From Kalymmatonema hyalinum WJT4-NPBG1 (GTDB taxonomy: Bacteria; Cyanobacteriota; Cyanobacteriia; Cyanobacteriales; Nostocaceae): 64,000 nucleotides of DNA. Location: assembly GCA_019359075.1 (NCBI GenBank), contig JAHHIB010000017.1, forward strand, positions 1 to 64,000, given 5' to 3'. The position numbers were made by a program, and so were the translations under genes. Numbering within the stretch: the stretch's first letter is position 1; every line of letters starts with the position of its first letter. Positions 35,213 to 44,796 of this stretch are shown here, piece after piece. The notes below the pieces were generated by a model. The model worked only from the letters and a program-made list of their open reading frames with translations, did no database searches and was not told where the DNA came from.

Positions 35213-37315
35213 ATGGCGACTTCTACTGACAACTCTACTGTTCTTGTTAGCGACTCAGTTATTCCTTCAGTTACTGAGGTAGCTGGTGCTGGCGGCTTCG
35301 GTGACGGCAGCCAAGGTGCTGGCAGCTTCGGTGGCGGCAGCCAAGGTGCTGCTGACTTCGGTGGCGGCAGCCAAGGTGCTGCTGACTTCGGTGGTGACAG
35401 CCAAGGTGTTAGTGGCTTCGGTGGCGGCAGCCAAGGTGCTGCTGACTTCGGTGGTGACAGCCAAGGTGTTAGTGGCTTCGGTGGCGGCAGCCAAGGTGCT
35501 GCTGACTTCGGTGGCGGCAGCCAAGGTGCTGCTGACTTCGGTGGCGGCAGCCAAGGTGCTGGTGACTTCGGTGGCGGCAGCCAAGCTGGTGGCATCGGTG
35601 GTGGCAGCCAAGCTGGTGGCATCGGTGACGGCAGCCAAGCTGGTGGCATCGGTGGTGGCAGCCAAGCTGGTGGCATCGGTGGTGGCAGCCAAGCTGGTAG
35701 TAGCAACCCAATCAGTGGCGGCGCTGGTGGTAGCAGCAACCCATTTAGTGCCAGCCAAGGTGCTGGTGGCTTTGGTGGTAGCAGCTTACAAAGTCTCGGT
35801 TTAGGAACTGGCAGTACCAATACCTTTACTGGTGCTGCAAACAACCCTTATGCTGGTGGTGGTGGTGAAGCGTTCGGTAGTCTTGGTAACGTAGTCGTTG
35901 GTAACAACGAATGGATCATCGGTAAAGAAATCACACCAGAAAGATTTTCAAAAGCGATAAACTTTACTGTCGAGGAGACAGTTGACTCCGTCATCGGCAA
36001 ACTGAGTAACAGATTATCCGAGAATGGCATTGTTACCTCCTCCAGTGGTGGAAACCCATTTGCTGGTGGAAACAACCCGTTTGGTACTACCAATGCGCCA
36101 GCTCTCGATTACTTGAAACAGGCTTATGGTACAAACTTCCCCATACCTGAGTCAGCGTCAAATTTCACCGCATCCGTCTACAGTCAAACCTTGCCCGGTG
36201 GATCTGGTACCTCGGCTGCTGGTGCCCCTACCACAGGTACTAGTGATGGCAACCCGCTTGTACCAAGTGGTAATACGGCTATTAGTGGTAGCTCTCAGCC
36301 ATCCTTGGATATTGTGCAGGTTCTCTTTGGCGACGACTTAAAAGGCGCTAGCGGCGGAAGTGGCAAATCACCCTCCGAAACCTTGAGGGTTGTTCAAGAT
36401 AGCCTCTTAAACTTCACCAAAACAGTCAACTCTGCTACAGGTAAAAGACTGTTCAGTACTAACAGTACGCCTCTGCAATCACCCTCTGATTTGTTGACGC
36501 TCTATAAGAATGACATCGTGAGCGCCAATACTGGTATCAACAATGCCAACGAACTCGCTGGTGGTAGTGGAGACCCATATAGCAACTTACTTGCTGGTAG
36601 TGGCTCTCAGGGTGGCTCTCAAGCTGTTCAACCACCCACCGATATCTTGTCCACTGTCCTTGGTGGTCTGTTACCCTTCAGTGGCAGTGATAACATTTTT
36701 AATACTCCCGAAGGTGGTATACCTGTTGGTTATGGCAACAAGGACTTTGGTGGTGACAACGCTGTCATCGGTAACGCCAACTGGAACTACGGACAATCCA
36801 ACGTAAGCGTCGGTAATGCCAACTGGAATTGGGACTCTAGTAAGAACAACGCAACCATTGGTAATGGCAACTGGCATTTAGACAATACTCAAAACAACAG
36901 AACCATTGGTAATGGCAACTGGTACTGGGAGTCAACTAGTGACAACAAAACCCTTGGTAATGGCAACTGGAGCTTCGGAAATAACAACACAACCATTGGT
37001 AATGGTAACTGGGACTACGGTAGCAACAACACAATCATTGGTAATGGCAACCAGGTCTTCACCAGCAACAGCGTAGTTATTGGTAATGGCAACTGGTCTG
37101 TGATTATTGACAAATCAAACACTGCCGCTGGCGACTTCCTCGGCAAGTTGGATAATCTAGTGTTGTCAATAGGAGTCAAGGATGCTGCTGATAATCTGGT
37201 GAATTCGCTGTTCGGCAAATTCGCGGATGCTTTCCAACCCTTAACAAGTGATTTCAGCGAATCAACTCGGAAGAGCTATGACCAGTTCTACTGGGATCCA
37301 ACAACAGTAGGCTAA
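35213..37315 (+). CDS. Large glycine-rich repeat protein with GNGNW repeats, third of three paralogues
   Basis: The product was not recognised. The 700 residues fall into blocks. Residues ~28-165 are tandem 10-residue units FGGGSQGAAD, then 9-residue units IGGGSQAGG. Residues ~220-275 match paralogue 1. Residues ~295-520 hold the motif shared with paralogue 2 (SPSETLRVVQDSLLNFTKTV; SPSDLLTLYKNDIVSANTGI). Residues ~512-630 hold eight copies of (I/V/L)GN(G/A)N(W/Q), 11-17 residues apart, which suggest a stacked beta-roll or beta-helix. There is no signal peptide. The strong ribosome site is TAGGAGGA. A surface or sheath structural role is a guess from composition. Confidence 0.72.
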   Translation: MATSTDNSTVLVSDSVIPSVTEVAGAGGFGDGSQGAGSFGGGSQGAADFGGGSQGAADFGGDSQGVSGFGGGSQGAADFGGDSQGVSGFGGGSQGAADFGGGSQGAADFGGGSQGAGDFGGGSQAGGIGGGSQAGGIGDGSQAGGIGGGSQAGGIGGGSQAGSSNPISGGAGGSSNPFSASQGAGGFGGSSLQSLGLGTGSTNTFTGAANNPYAGGGGEAFGSLGNVVVGNNEWIIGKEITPERFSKAINFTVEETVDSVIGKLSNRLSENGIVTSSSGGNPFAGGNNPFGTTNAPALDYLKQAYGTNFPIPESASNFTASVYSQTLPGGSGTSAAGAPTTGTSDGNPLVPSGNTAISGSSQPSLDIVQVLFGDDLKGASGGSGKSPSETLRVVQDSLLNFTKTVNSATGKRLFSTNSTPLQSPSDLLTLYKNDIVSANTGINNANELAGGSGDPYSNLLAGSGSQGGSQAVQPPTDILSTVLGGLLPFSGSDNIFNTPEGGIPVGYGNKDFGGDNAVIGNANWNYGQSNVSVGNANWNWDSSKNNATIGNGNWHLDNTQNNRTIGNGNWYWESTSDNKTLGNGNWSFGNNNTTIGNGNWDYGSNNTIIGNGNQVFTSNSVVIGNGNWSVIIDKSNTAAGDFLGKLDNLVLSIGVKDAADNLVNSLFGKFADAFQPLTSDFSESTRKSYDQFYWDPTTVG
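35297..35702 (+). repeat. Coding tandem repeat array, 30-bp then 27-bp units
   Basis: About ten 30-bp units with TTCGGTGGCGGCAGCCAAGG as core are followed by about five 27-bp units (GGCATCGGTGGTGGCAGCCA). Within the first array an alternating 60-bp unit encodes FGGGSQGAAD plus FGGDSQGVSG and occurs twice in near-identical form. Such arrays are prone to unequal exchange. Confidence 0.85.
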
Positions 37316-37335
37316 ACCCAAGTAGGGTGTAGGGG

Positions 37336-37353
37336 CGCAAGCTATTGCTTGCG
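37336..37353 (+). other. Small hairpin after glycine-rich gene 3
   Basis: CGCAAGC, TATT loop, GCTTGCG. The real end of transcription is more likely at 37460-37496. Confidence 0.4.
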
Positions 37354-37459
37354 TGCTAGGTGTCGGAGTGTAGAGAAAAATTTATACCACTTTACATCCC
37401 CTACCCTACTGTTCATACCAGTCACAATATTCCTGGTCTCAGGATACTTTTCACTGCTG

Positions 37460-37496
37460 GCAGTCGATTGAGTTTGCTCAACCGACTGCTTTTTTA
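37460..37496 (+). terminator. Intrinsic terminator of the glycine-rich cluster
   Basis: GCAGTCGATTGAG pairs with CTCAACCGACTGC (one mismatch) across a TTTG loop and is followed by TTTTTT. It is a textbook terminator. Confidence 0.85.
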
Positions 37497-37618
37497 TGCC
37501 TATCTGCTTTCCACCGATTGAACCACTTTGACGTTTCCCCGAAACCCAACAATCCAGTGCAAAAGGTTTCTGTCACCAATTGACCAACCGTATGCAAGGT
37601 AGGTTGAAAGAGTATAAT

Positions 37619-38428
37619 TCAAGATTTGGTTTTGGTTTTGGTTTGCTGTACTAAGGCTTTATCTTTTTTAGATGCTTTGAGAAATCTTGGTGCAGTTTCA
37701 GTAGGTTCTGCTAATTGCTCAACAAAACCGAAGACATCGCGCGCTGGCAAAAATTTCGCTTTGATTTCAACAAATGCTGGATGCCCTTGGTCATGGGTAG
37801 CTTTGGGATTGAATCTGAACGGTCTGACTGGTGCGTCCTTCCAAAGCAACGGTAAATGGCTAGCTTTCATAAATTTAACTTTTTTTGTAGGATCAGCGGT
37901 CTTTATATACTCCAGTCGTTCTTTTGTAAAATTTCGGAAAACAGAGATACAGGGGGTGGGGCAGACAGGAATGAACTGCCACAATCCTGAGAGTTTGAAC
38001 TCCATGTCTTGAAGCTCCCCCGAGACTGCTTCTGCTTCGCGTCCTTTGTCAAAACCAACTAGCTGAAAAGCGAGCTGTGATAGTTGATCCTTTCTTGGAA
38101 AATGAATTGCTTTTGGATAGACAATCAGTCGTTGAGTGGGACTGCCACTAGCTTCTATTTCTTTCTTGAGAGCTTCAAAGGCTCTCTGTTTTCGGGGAAT
38201 ATAGAAAAGTGGGTATTCTTTTCGACCAATGGTGACAGTGCTTTGATTTTCATTAATGAAGTTGACCTTTCCAGTAATTACCCCAACAGCTTGAAATATC
38301 CGTCCAGAATCTTCCGCTAAGTCTTTCTGCTCTTCTGTATCAGCTTTGACTTGTTCTGGCTCAGGTGAAGGTTGAGGAGGAGGAATAATCTTAGTAAGCT
38401 CATTAGGGATAGGTTCAATGGATGCCAT
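37619..38428 (-). CDS. Conserved-looking hypothetical protein
   Basis: The product was not recognised. It has 269 residues. A Pro/Glu-rich N-terminus (PPPQPSPEPEQVK) leads to a compact region at ~45-130 (VGVITGKVNFINENQSTVTI ... RLIVYPKAIHFPRKD) that reads like a small beta-barrel. A second part follows (FKLSGLWQFIPVCPTPCISV) with a basic Lys/Thr-rich tail. No signal peptide or catalytic motif is seen. Convergent with the glycine-rich cluster; the coding sense is supported by even composition and lack of repeats. Confidence 0.65.
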   Translation of the reverse strand: MASIEPIPNELTKIIPPPQPSPEPEQVKADTEEQKDLAEDSGRIFQAVGVITGKVNFINENQSTVTIGRKEYPLFYIPRKQRAFEALKKEIEASGSPTQRLIVYPKAIHFPRKDQLSQLAFQLVGFDKGREAEAVSGELQDMEFKLSGLWQFIPVCPTPCISVFRNFTKERLEYIKTADPTKKVKFMKASHLPLLWKDAPVRPFRFNPKATHDQGHPAFVEIKAKFLPARDVFGFVEQLAEPTETAPRFLKASKKDKALVQQTKTKTKS

Positions 38429-38694
38429 AATTATTATTCGCGTGCGGAGCGCGGTTTCAATGTTCCCAACTGCGTTTTATCATGATAGAAACCCGCTTTG
38501 CAACGCACCTAACTAGACCAATTTTGCTATACAAGGCTGACGAAAATAGTCACTTAACAGTGACCGGACTGACCATAAGCCAAACTGGATGCTGCTTTGG
38601 CTAAAATTGGCTCATGGTTAATGGAAAACAGAACAGGTGCGTTACAGTCCTAACGCACCCTATATTTTATCTTTGTTAATGTGCAATTTCCGCC

Positions 38695-40335
38695 TTATTT
38701 CAACTGAAACTCATCAAACTTAATGACCTGCGAATCCGGGTATCGTGTATCAAAACGATAGCTGGTGACCGTACCTGTACCCGTGTCAAAGATACTGAAA
38801 ACCGTGATGTCATTACTCGCAATATAAGGCATCGGTTTTCCATCTTCATCCAGCATGGGAGTTATTGTTGGCACCACAGATCCTAAACCATATGGATCGC
38901 CAAGTTCAGCATAATGCTCTTGATAGCCAACAGGAACTTCTCGCTTATTATTACCCCAAGCAGCACCGTAAGAGTTACCAACATTAGATGTTTCTAAAAA
39001 GTGCATTCCACTTGGACTGACAAAGCGATTCCACAAATGGGAATGTCCGTAGAAGACTAACTGCACACCAGCAGTTTCCAGCAAGGGGATAAGATCGCGG
39101 ATGATGTAGTCTGCATCTTTGGGGTACTCGTAACGGATTGCCTTGATATTACCGTCAGCATGGCGTTCAATGACCTGCACTGGGTCGGTATATGCTGGAA
39201 CTATGTTACCACCCAAGGTATGGGGCGGATGATGCAACATCACCACTTTGTACTTTGCTTGCTGAAACTCAGGATGATTGAGTTCTTGCACTAACCAATT
39301 GTATTGTGTGCTGCCTTTAGCAATTGGCTCATAAATATGTTGCCCGTAACCCCAATTCTCTGGGGTGTTGAAATCTTTTTCCCGTTCTCGGTATCTGCCT
39401 CTAGCCTCTGCATCCAAGTTAGGCGATCGCCACATATTTGTCGCGTACAGTACTACCAAACGCACGCCACCAAAACTAACTGCGTAGTAAGTTTTTCCAC
39501 CTTCTTGACTCTCGGGTAGAGTGAAAATCTCTTCGTATGTATCGGTATTAAAGGAATTATCTTTAAGAAATTTTTGCCCATACAACTTGAGAGCAACCGC
39601 ACGAGGCATCGTAGCATCAAATTCATCATTTATACTTCCACAGGCACTGCGTCCCATAATTTCATGGTTGCCAATGCAAGTAAACATCGGGGCATGTTGA
39701 ATGATTTCACCGCCAGTGTAGATTGTCTTGACCCCATTGTTGTTCATTTCATAGTTGCCACGACCTTGCAAACAAGGAAAGAAAGCACCGCCACGATGAT
39801 CATCAAACCATTCTGAGGCGCGATCGCCAACATTAACCAAATCACCAGCGAACCAAACCGCATCGACTCGTCCAACTGTCTCCACAACCTTTTGCAAATT
39901 TGCTGCAACCATCGGCTTAATTTGATGATCAGAGGTTAGCAGAATTTTCATTGGTTTACCTGGACTCGGCTTGGGTGCAAGGGTAAACAGATTGCTGTTA
40001 ACGCTTGCGCCATCTTCCCGCACACTCGTTACATAGTACGAAACTCTTGTGTCAGCGGTTAAGCCAGTAATCTCAGCCTCATGTCGCCAAATATCACGCT
40101 GCACAGGATTTTGATAAACTTGTCCGTCTTGGGTTTGATTTCCAACTCGTGATTGTTGATCTTCGCGCGTGCGGCTGAGTTTAGTCGTCGTGGCAAGAGC
40201 AGTTTGAGCCAGATTCTTACCGTAGGTAACGATATGTCCAGAACCAGCAAACTCGGTAAACCACACAACTCTCACTGAAGTTTCCGTTGGTAATTGCACA
40301 AACGGATCACTCAGCAACTGGGGTGGAGATGTCAT
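38695..40335 (-). CDS. Metallophosphoesterase, purple-acid-phosphatase-like
   Basis: The 546-residue protein has an N-terminal fibronectin-III-like domain (residues ~10-115, SVRVVWFTEFAGSGHIVTYG). A calcineurin-type phosphoesterase core follows with all five motif blocks: LLTSDHQ, WFAGDLVNVGDR, CIGNHEIMG, VVMLHHPPHT and FYGHSHLW. These supply the two-metal site. No signal peptide is visible at the annotated start, which is unusual since such enzymes are often exported. The substrate is unknown; phosphomonoester scavenging is the usual role. Confidence 0.88.
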   Translation of the reverse strand: MTSPPQLLSDPFVQLPTETSVRVVWFTEFAGSGHIVTYGKNLAQTALATTTKLSRTREDQQSRVGNQTQDGQVYQNPVQRDIWRHEAEITGLTADTRVSYYVTSVREDGASVNSNLFTLAPKPSPGKPMKILLTSDHQIKPMVAANLQKVVETVGRVDAVWFAGDLVNVGDRASEWFDDHRGGAFFPCLQGRGNYEMNNNGVKTIYTGGEIIQHAPMFTCIGNHEIMGRSACGSINDEFDATMPRAVALKLYGQKFLKDNSFNTDTYEEIFTLPESQEGGKTYYAVSFGGVRLVVLYATNMWRSPNLDAEARGRYREREKDFNTPENWGYGQHIYEPIAKGSTQYNWLVQELNHPEFQQAKYKVVMLHHPPHTLGGNIVPAYTDPVQVIERHADGNIKAIRYEYPKDADYIIRDLIPLLETAGVQLVFYGHSHLWNRFVSPSGMHFLETSNVGNSYGAAWGNNKREVPVGYQEHYAELGDPYGLGSVVPTITPMLDEDGKPMPYIASNDITVFSIFDTGTGTVTSYRFDTRYPDSQVIKFDEFQLK

Positions 40336-40428
40336 ATCTTTGCTCTGATAAACACACGTTTATCAGGTTAAGCCATCTCGATGAAAGTTAGGGTTAAGAA
40401 CTGTAAGCTAATTTCTCTTCACATCTAC

Positions 40429-40641
40429 TCATTCTTCTTCATTTTGAGTAGAGTTTTCAGAAATTAACTGGTCAACATATTCTCTAAGTCGTTCTTGCCA
40501 GTTGGGTACGGCTTTAAGTTTTTCTAGTTGTCCCTGACGTAATCTAACAGTCAATGGCTTTGAGTCCAAAGGTGTGTCACCGATAGGTTTAAAGCCCAGT
40601 TTATTATTTTTTTGGAACTGCCCTTTTCTCGGCATTGACAT
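40429..40641 (-). CDS. Small putative DNA-binding regulator divergent from tnpB
   Basis: The protein has 70 residues. The basic N-terminus (MSMPRKGQFQKNNKLGFKP) is followed by PLTVRLRQGQLEKLKAVPNW and a helix QERLREYVDQLI. A short strand plus two helices is the ribbon-helix-helix plan. It is transcribed away from the broken tnpB. A perfect 26-bp palindrome starts 7 bp upstream of its start codon, the right place for self-repression. It was not matched to a named family. Confidence 0.6.
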   Translation of the reverse strand: MSMPRKGQFQKNNKLGFKPIGDTPLDSKPLTVRLRQGQLEKLKAVPNWQERLREYVDQLISENSTQNEEE

Positions 40642-40647
40642 TTTCTG

Positions 40648-40673
40648 TATAACGTTAGTATACTAACGTTATA
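40648..40673. promoter_or_regulatory. Perfect 26-bp palindrome, operator candidate
   Basis: The half-site TATAACGTTAGTA is followed directly by its exact complement. It lies in the 54-bp gap between the divergent small regulator (start 40641) and tnpB (start 40696), so one bound dimer or tetramer could shut both promoters. Confidence 0.65.
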
Positions 40674-40695
40674 TAAAACTTAAAAAGTCAAGTCA

Positions 40696-41781
40696 ATGCT
40701 GCTAGGTTTCAAAACTGAATTGAAACTGAATAACAAACAGCGTACAGAGTTGTTAAAGCATGCGGGAGTGGCACGTCACGCTTGGAATTGGGGACTCGCG
40801 TTAACAAAACAGATTTTAGACCACAATAGAGTTAATCCTAGTTCCAAAATTAAGTTTCCCACTGCTATCGACCTGCACAAGTGGCTAGTAGCACTGGTGA
40901 AACCTGAAAATCCCTGGTATTAGGAATGCTCTAAATCTGCTCCACAGGAAGCATTAAGAGCGCTTCGTGTAGCATGGGATAGATGCTTTAAAAAGACTGC
41001 TGGCACTCCTCGATTCAAGAAAAAAGGTAAGCATGATTCTTTTACCTTAGAAGGTACTGTCAAAATACTTGGAAACAACAAAATTCAAGTGCCTATTATT
41101 GGAATCCTCAAAACTTATGAGAGATTACCACAAGTACTAATTAAGTCATGTACTTTGAGCCGCCAAGCTGATAGATGGTTTATCAGTTTTAGGTTCGATG
41201 TGGAACAGCAAAAGAATGATAGTACAAACATTGTAGGGGTTGACCTTGGTGTCAAAAACCTGGCTACTTTGTCAACAGGTGAGGTAGTTGTAGGAGCTAA
41301 ATCCTACAAAAAATACGAAGGCAAGCTTCGCAGAATGCAGTGGCTACACCGACGTAAGGTCAAAGGAAGTGTGAACTGGAAAAAAGCACAGATGGCAGTA
41401 GCTCGTCTGCACAGAAAGATTGCTAACATCCGCAAAGACACTTTGCATAAGTTAACCTCAGTGTTAGCCAAGAACCACGGCGTAATTGTGATAGAAGACT
41501 TAAACGTGTCAGGAATGATGGCTAATCACAAATTGGCTGCATCTATTCAAGACATGAGCTTTTTCGAGTTCCGTCGTCAGTTAACCTACAAGTGTACCTT
41601 GCGAGGCTCCAAGCTAGTTGTAGTTAACAGATGGTTCCCATCTAGCAAGACTTGCTCTAATTGTGGAACCAAAAAAGAAACACTCAGTTTGGATGAGCGA
41701 GTGTTTCATTGCGACCAGTGCGGATTCAGTCTAGACAGAGATTTGAACGCCGCAATTAATTTGAGTCAAGCTGTCAGTTAG
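40696..41781 (+). pseudogene. tnpB: tnpB of an IS200/IS605-type element, interrupted by an in-frame TAG
   Basis: Reading through the TAG at 40921-40923 gives a continuous frame of 362 codons with no shift. Upstream: FKTELKLNNKQRTELLKHAG. Downstream: SAPQEALRALRVAWDRCFKK. RuvC motifs are intact: VGVDLGVKNL, VIEDLNVSGM and LDRDLNAAIN, with the zinc knuckle CSNCGTKKE...CDQCG. A single base change at a usually aromatic residue after PWY would explain the stop. TnpB is the RNA-guided nuclease of these elements. No tnpA is nearby, and the element ends could not be placed. Confidence 0.8.
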
Positions 41782-42104
41782 ACAGTGCTCGCGCCTGTGG
41801 ACTGGTTAACGCCGACGTTGCCAGGATGAAACAGGAAGTAAACGAAACTTAAAGTGAAAATCAGTAGTTCCAGACAACTGGCATAGAAAAGAGTATTGTT
41901 GAGTAGCTTTGAGTAGGTTTTACATAACGGTTAAGCGTTGAGTTTACAATCAAAGTTGCTCAAACTCCTGAATTTTTCTAATAATTGTGAGATGAGATGC
42001 CATTTTCTATCAGGAACCACCAGAGAACTGCACCCATAGCGAACCTTGGGTGTAGGTGAAAGGTTCTAAATAGATTAAGTCGAGAAAATGGAAATTTATC
42101 CAAA
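41782..42104. other. Region downstream of broken tnpB
   Basis: No gene is recognised. The first ~100 bases, GC-rich and able to fold, are where the omega RNA scaffold of a tnpB element would lie, but no clear right-end hairpin with TCAA was found. Confidence 0.35.
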
Positions 42105-42136
42105 CAAAAATAGGGATGGCGTTAACCATCCCTATT
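42105..42136 (-). terminator. Intrinsic terminator of ftsH
   Basis: On the minus strand AATAGGGATGG pairs perfectly with CCATCCCTATT across a 6-nt loop, followed by TTTTGTTT. It lies 36 bp past the ftsH stop. Confidence 0.8.
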
Positions 42137-42171
42137 GAATGAAGTAGGGCATAGCCCTACCTAACTTAAGA

Positions 42172-44058
42172 TTAGAGAGTGGGCATATACTGCGACTTTT
42201 CAGGTACGGTCGTGTACTCAGCCACAATCTGACGGAATTCATCACCGTCGATGGTTTCTTTTTCAACCAGCAAATCCACTAACCGATCAATGAGGGTGCG
42301 ATTTTCCTCTATGAACCGCTTTGCGGTCTGGTGACATTCTTCAACTATGGCACGCACTTGGCTATCAACACGAGCCGCAATTGACTCAGAATATTCTGAG
42401 CGTGTCATCCAGTCACGACCCAAGAAGACTTCTCCCTGTTGGCTTTCCAAGGATATTGGTCCTAAATCAGACATTCCAAACCTTGTCACCATTTGCCGTG
42501 CCATGCTACTGACTTGCTGCAAATCGCCTCCAGCACCAGTTGTAACTTCCGCAGAACCAAAAATTACTTCTTCTGCAGCACGACCACCTAAAGCACCAGT
42601 AATTCTGGCTTTGAGTTGAGCGCGAGTAATCAGCCCTTGCTCCTCAGTGGGAATAAACCAAGTTAAGCCCTGTGCCTGTCCCCGTGGAATCAAGGTAACT
42701 TTTTGCACTGAGTCGTGGTCTTTCAGCAATGTTCCTGCGATCGCGTGTCCTATTTCATGGTAAGCAATCAAACGCTTGCTCTTGCTATCTACCAAAGGTG
42801 TGCCTTCCATACCAGCAACAACCCGGTCTACAGCATCATCGATTTCTCCATTGGTGATCGCGTCTTTACGCCGTCTCGCTGTGAGAATGGCAGCTTCGTT
42901 GAGCAAGTTCGCTAAATCTGCACCTGTAAAACCAGGGGTACGACGGGCGATGGCTTCTAAAGAAACGCCAGCGTCTAGTTTCTTGTTGCGGGCGTGGACT
43001 TTTAAAACATCCAAACGTCCTTTGACGTCGGGTGCATCGACAGTAACTTGCCTGTCAAACCGTCCGGGACGCAATAATGCTGCATCTAACACGTCAGGAC
43101 GGTTGGTGGCAGCAATAATAATGATGCCGGTGTTCCCTTCAAAACCGTCCATTTCGGTAAGCAGTTGGTTGAGGGTTTGTTCCCGCTCGTCGTTTCCACC
43201 ACCGATACCTGCACCCCGTTGACGTCCTACGGCGTCGATTTCATCAATAAAGATGATACAGGGGGCGTTGTCTTTTGCTTTCTTAAACAGGTCGCGGACG
43301 CGGGATGCACCCACACCTACGAACATTTCCACAAACTCCGAACCGGAGATGCTGAAGAACGGTACGCCTGCTTCACCAGCGATCGCTTTTGCTAACAGCG
43401 TTTTACCTGTTCCCGGAGGTCCGACCAACAGCACCCCTTTGGGAATGCGTGCGCCCACAGCAGTGAATTTTTCTGGTTGTTTCAGGAAGGTCACCACTTC
43501 TTGCAGTTCTTCCTTGGCTTCTTCAATACCTGCGACATCGTCAAATTTCACTCCGGTTTTTGCCTCCATCTGGAAGCGAGCTTTTGATTTCCCGAAGTTC
43601 ATGGCTTGACCAGGACCACCAGGCAGGTTGCTAGAACGACGGAACAAAAAGAACAGCCCGGTAATCAATAAGATAGGAAAAATGAGATTACCTAGCAGTC
43701 CCCAAATTGCCCCATCATTCCGCATCGGATGCGCGTCAAAACTAACTTGTTTTTCTTTTAGCTTGTTAATCAGTTCAGGTGCGCTAGCAGGCAGATCCAC
43801 CCGTACCCGTTGTATGCGGTTGTCCAGGTCTGGATCGACGGCTTCCACAATTGCCGTTCTACCACCTTCATATAAATCAACATTGGTGACTCGATCCGCG
43901 TCCAAGTATTCCAGAAAGCGACCATAAGTCATGCGGGTATTGGCTGAATTTCTAGTCGTGTCCGCAGGAGCACCAGAAAATGCCCCTTGCCAGAAGAAAA
44001 AGCCAATGACCAAAGCTGGCAATGTCCAGAGTACTAGGACTCTCCAGGAGAATTTCAT
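42172..44058 (-). CDS. ftsH: FtsH, membrane-bound AAA+ zinc protease
   Basis: The 628 residues include two membrane segments (about residues 6-24 and 113-137). The AAA domain has Walker A GPPGTGKT, Walker B IIFIDEID and the second region of homology [19 protein letters not shown]. The zinc site is HEIGH at residues 434-438. Cyanobacterial/plastid FtsH enzymes degrade damaged photosystem II D1 and other membrane proteins, and this HEIGH-type form resembles that group. The paralogue type is not certain. It is a single-gene unit with its own terminator. Confidence 0.95.
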   Translation of the reverse strand: MKFSWRVLVLWTLPALVIGFFFWQGAFSGAPADTTRNSANTRMTYGRFLEYLDADRVTNVDLYEGGRTAIVEAVDPDLDNRIQRVRVDLPASAPELINKLKEKQVSFDAHPMRNDGAIWGLLGNLIFPILLITGLFFLFRRSSNLPGGPGQAMNFGKSKARFQMEAKTGVKFDDVAGIEEAKEELQEVVTFLKQPEKFTAVGARIPKGVLLVGPPGTGKTLLAKAIAGEAGVPFFSISGSEFVEMFVGVGASRVRDLFKKAKDNAPCIIFIDEIDAVGRQRGAGIGGGNDEREQTLNQLLTEMDGFEGNTGIIIIAATNRPDVLDAALLRPGRFDRQVTVDAPDVKGRLDVLKVHARNKKLDAGVSLEAIARRTPGFTGADLANLLNEAAILTARRRKDAITNGEIDDAVDRVVAGMEGTPLVDSKSKRLIAYHEIGHAIAGTLLKDHDSVQKVTLIPRGQAQGLTWFIPTEEQGLITRAQLKARITGALGGRAAEEVIFGSAEVTTGAGGDLQQVSSMARQMVTRFGMSDLGPISLESQQGEVFLGRDWMTRSEYSESIAARVDSQVRAIVEECHQTAKRFIEENRTLIDRLVDLLVEKETIDGDEFRQIVAEYTTVPEKSQYMPTL

Positions 44059-44796
44059 TTTAATTTTGCCTCTAGATGCATATACAACACATTAACGGCT
44101 CACAGATAAAGCCTTTCAAACAGATGTCTATAACTGCATTTTTTATTTGATGTTATGACAGACGATGACTTCGTCGCTAGCTTGAGAGCCAGCAAGCCGA
44201 AGCTTCATTAAGAATCTTAATTAAATTTAACTTAATTTTGCTTCGTTGTACTATGGATGTCTTGTTTTAGATGGAGAAATTTCCCGCCAAGACTGTTTGG
44301 CAGGCAAGTATGTTGCGTATCGTGCATGGGGAGACTTTCTAAAACGGCACCACTGCGTATTGATTGTACAGCAAGGCTTTAAAAGCTGTTTAGTACTTTT
44401 GCACTCTTTGGAAGTTCAGATAAGTACAGTGATGCTGGAAGTACCAGGGGTGAAGATGGAGCAATTGTAGAGTCACCAGGGCGTGTACACGTTCCCGCCT
44501 CGGCTTTAAGGCGAACACATCGCTTTGTTTCAAAAGCCAGTCATCGAAGACAGCTTAATCATAATGATGCTCAGGAACACGCACTCGTTACAATAATTAC
44601 ATTTTTTTTGAGAAAAGCAAAAAAACTTCCGCGTTTTTCCGGAGCGAAGAAGATGCGGAATGTAGCTAAGAATCAAGCAAACTATATATCACTTGCTTGA
44701 TTTATGTGTCTTTTTTAAATTCAGTAGTCAGATGAGCATCAAAAAACGTTGGTAATAGACTAGCCAGAAGCCAGCAAGCTCATTTATACCTTGCTT
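44059..44796. other. ftsH upstream region and degenerate spacer
   Basis: No supported gene is present. AATCAAGCAA (44671-44680) pairs with TTGCTTGATT (44693-44702) and is followed by TATGTGTCTTTTTT, so it may be a terminator for something now decayed. Short open frames here lack protein-like features. Confidence 0.4.

Noticed and set aside
35297-35702. CRISPR-like regular repeats
   Set aside because: The units are contiguous and coding, with no unique spacers and no cas genes.
35188-35844. Long proline-rich open frames on the minus strand of the glycine-rich genes (also 33389-33958)
   Set aside because: They are complements of GGT/GGC-rich repeats, which give CCA/CCG and rarely stops. They have no ribosome sites and the plus-strand genes are well formed.
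44246-44470. 74-codon open frame upstream of ftsH
   Set aside because: No recognisable motif or good ribosome site, in a degenerate spacer.
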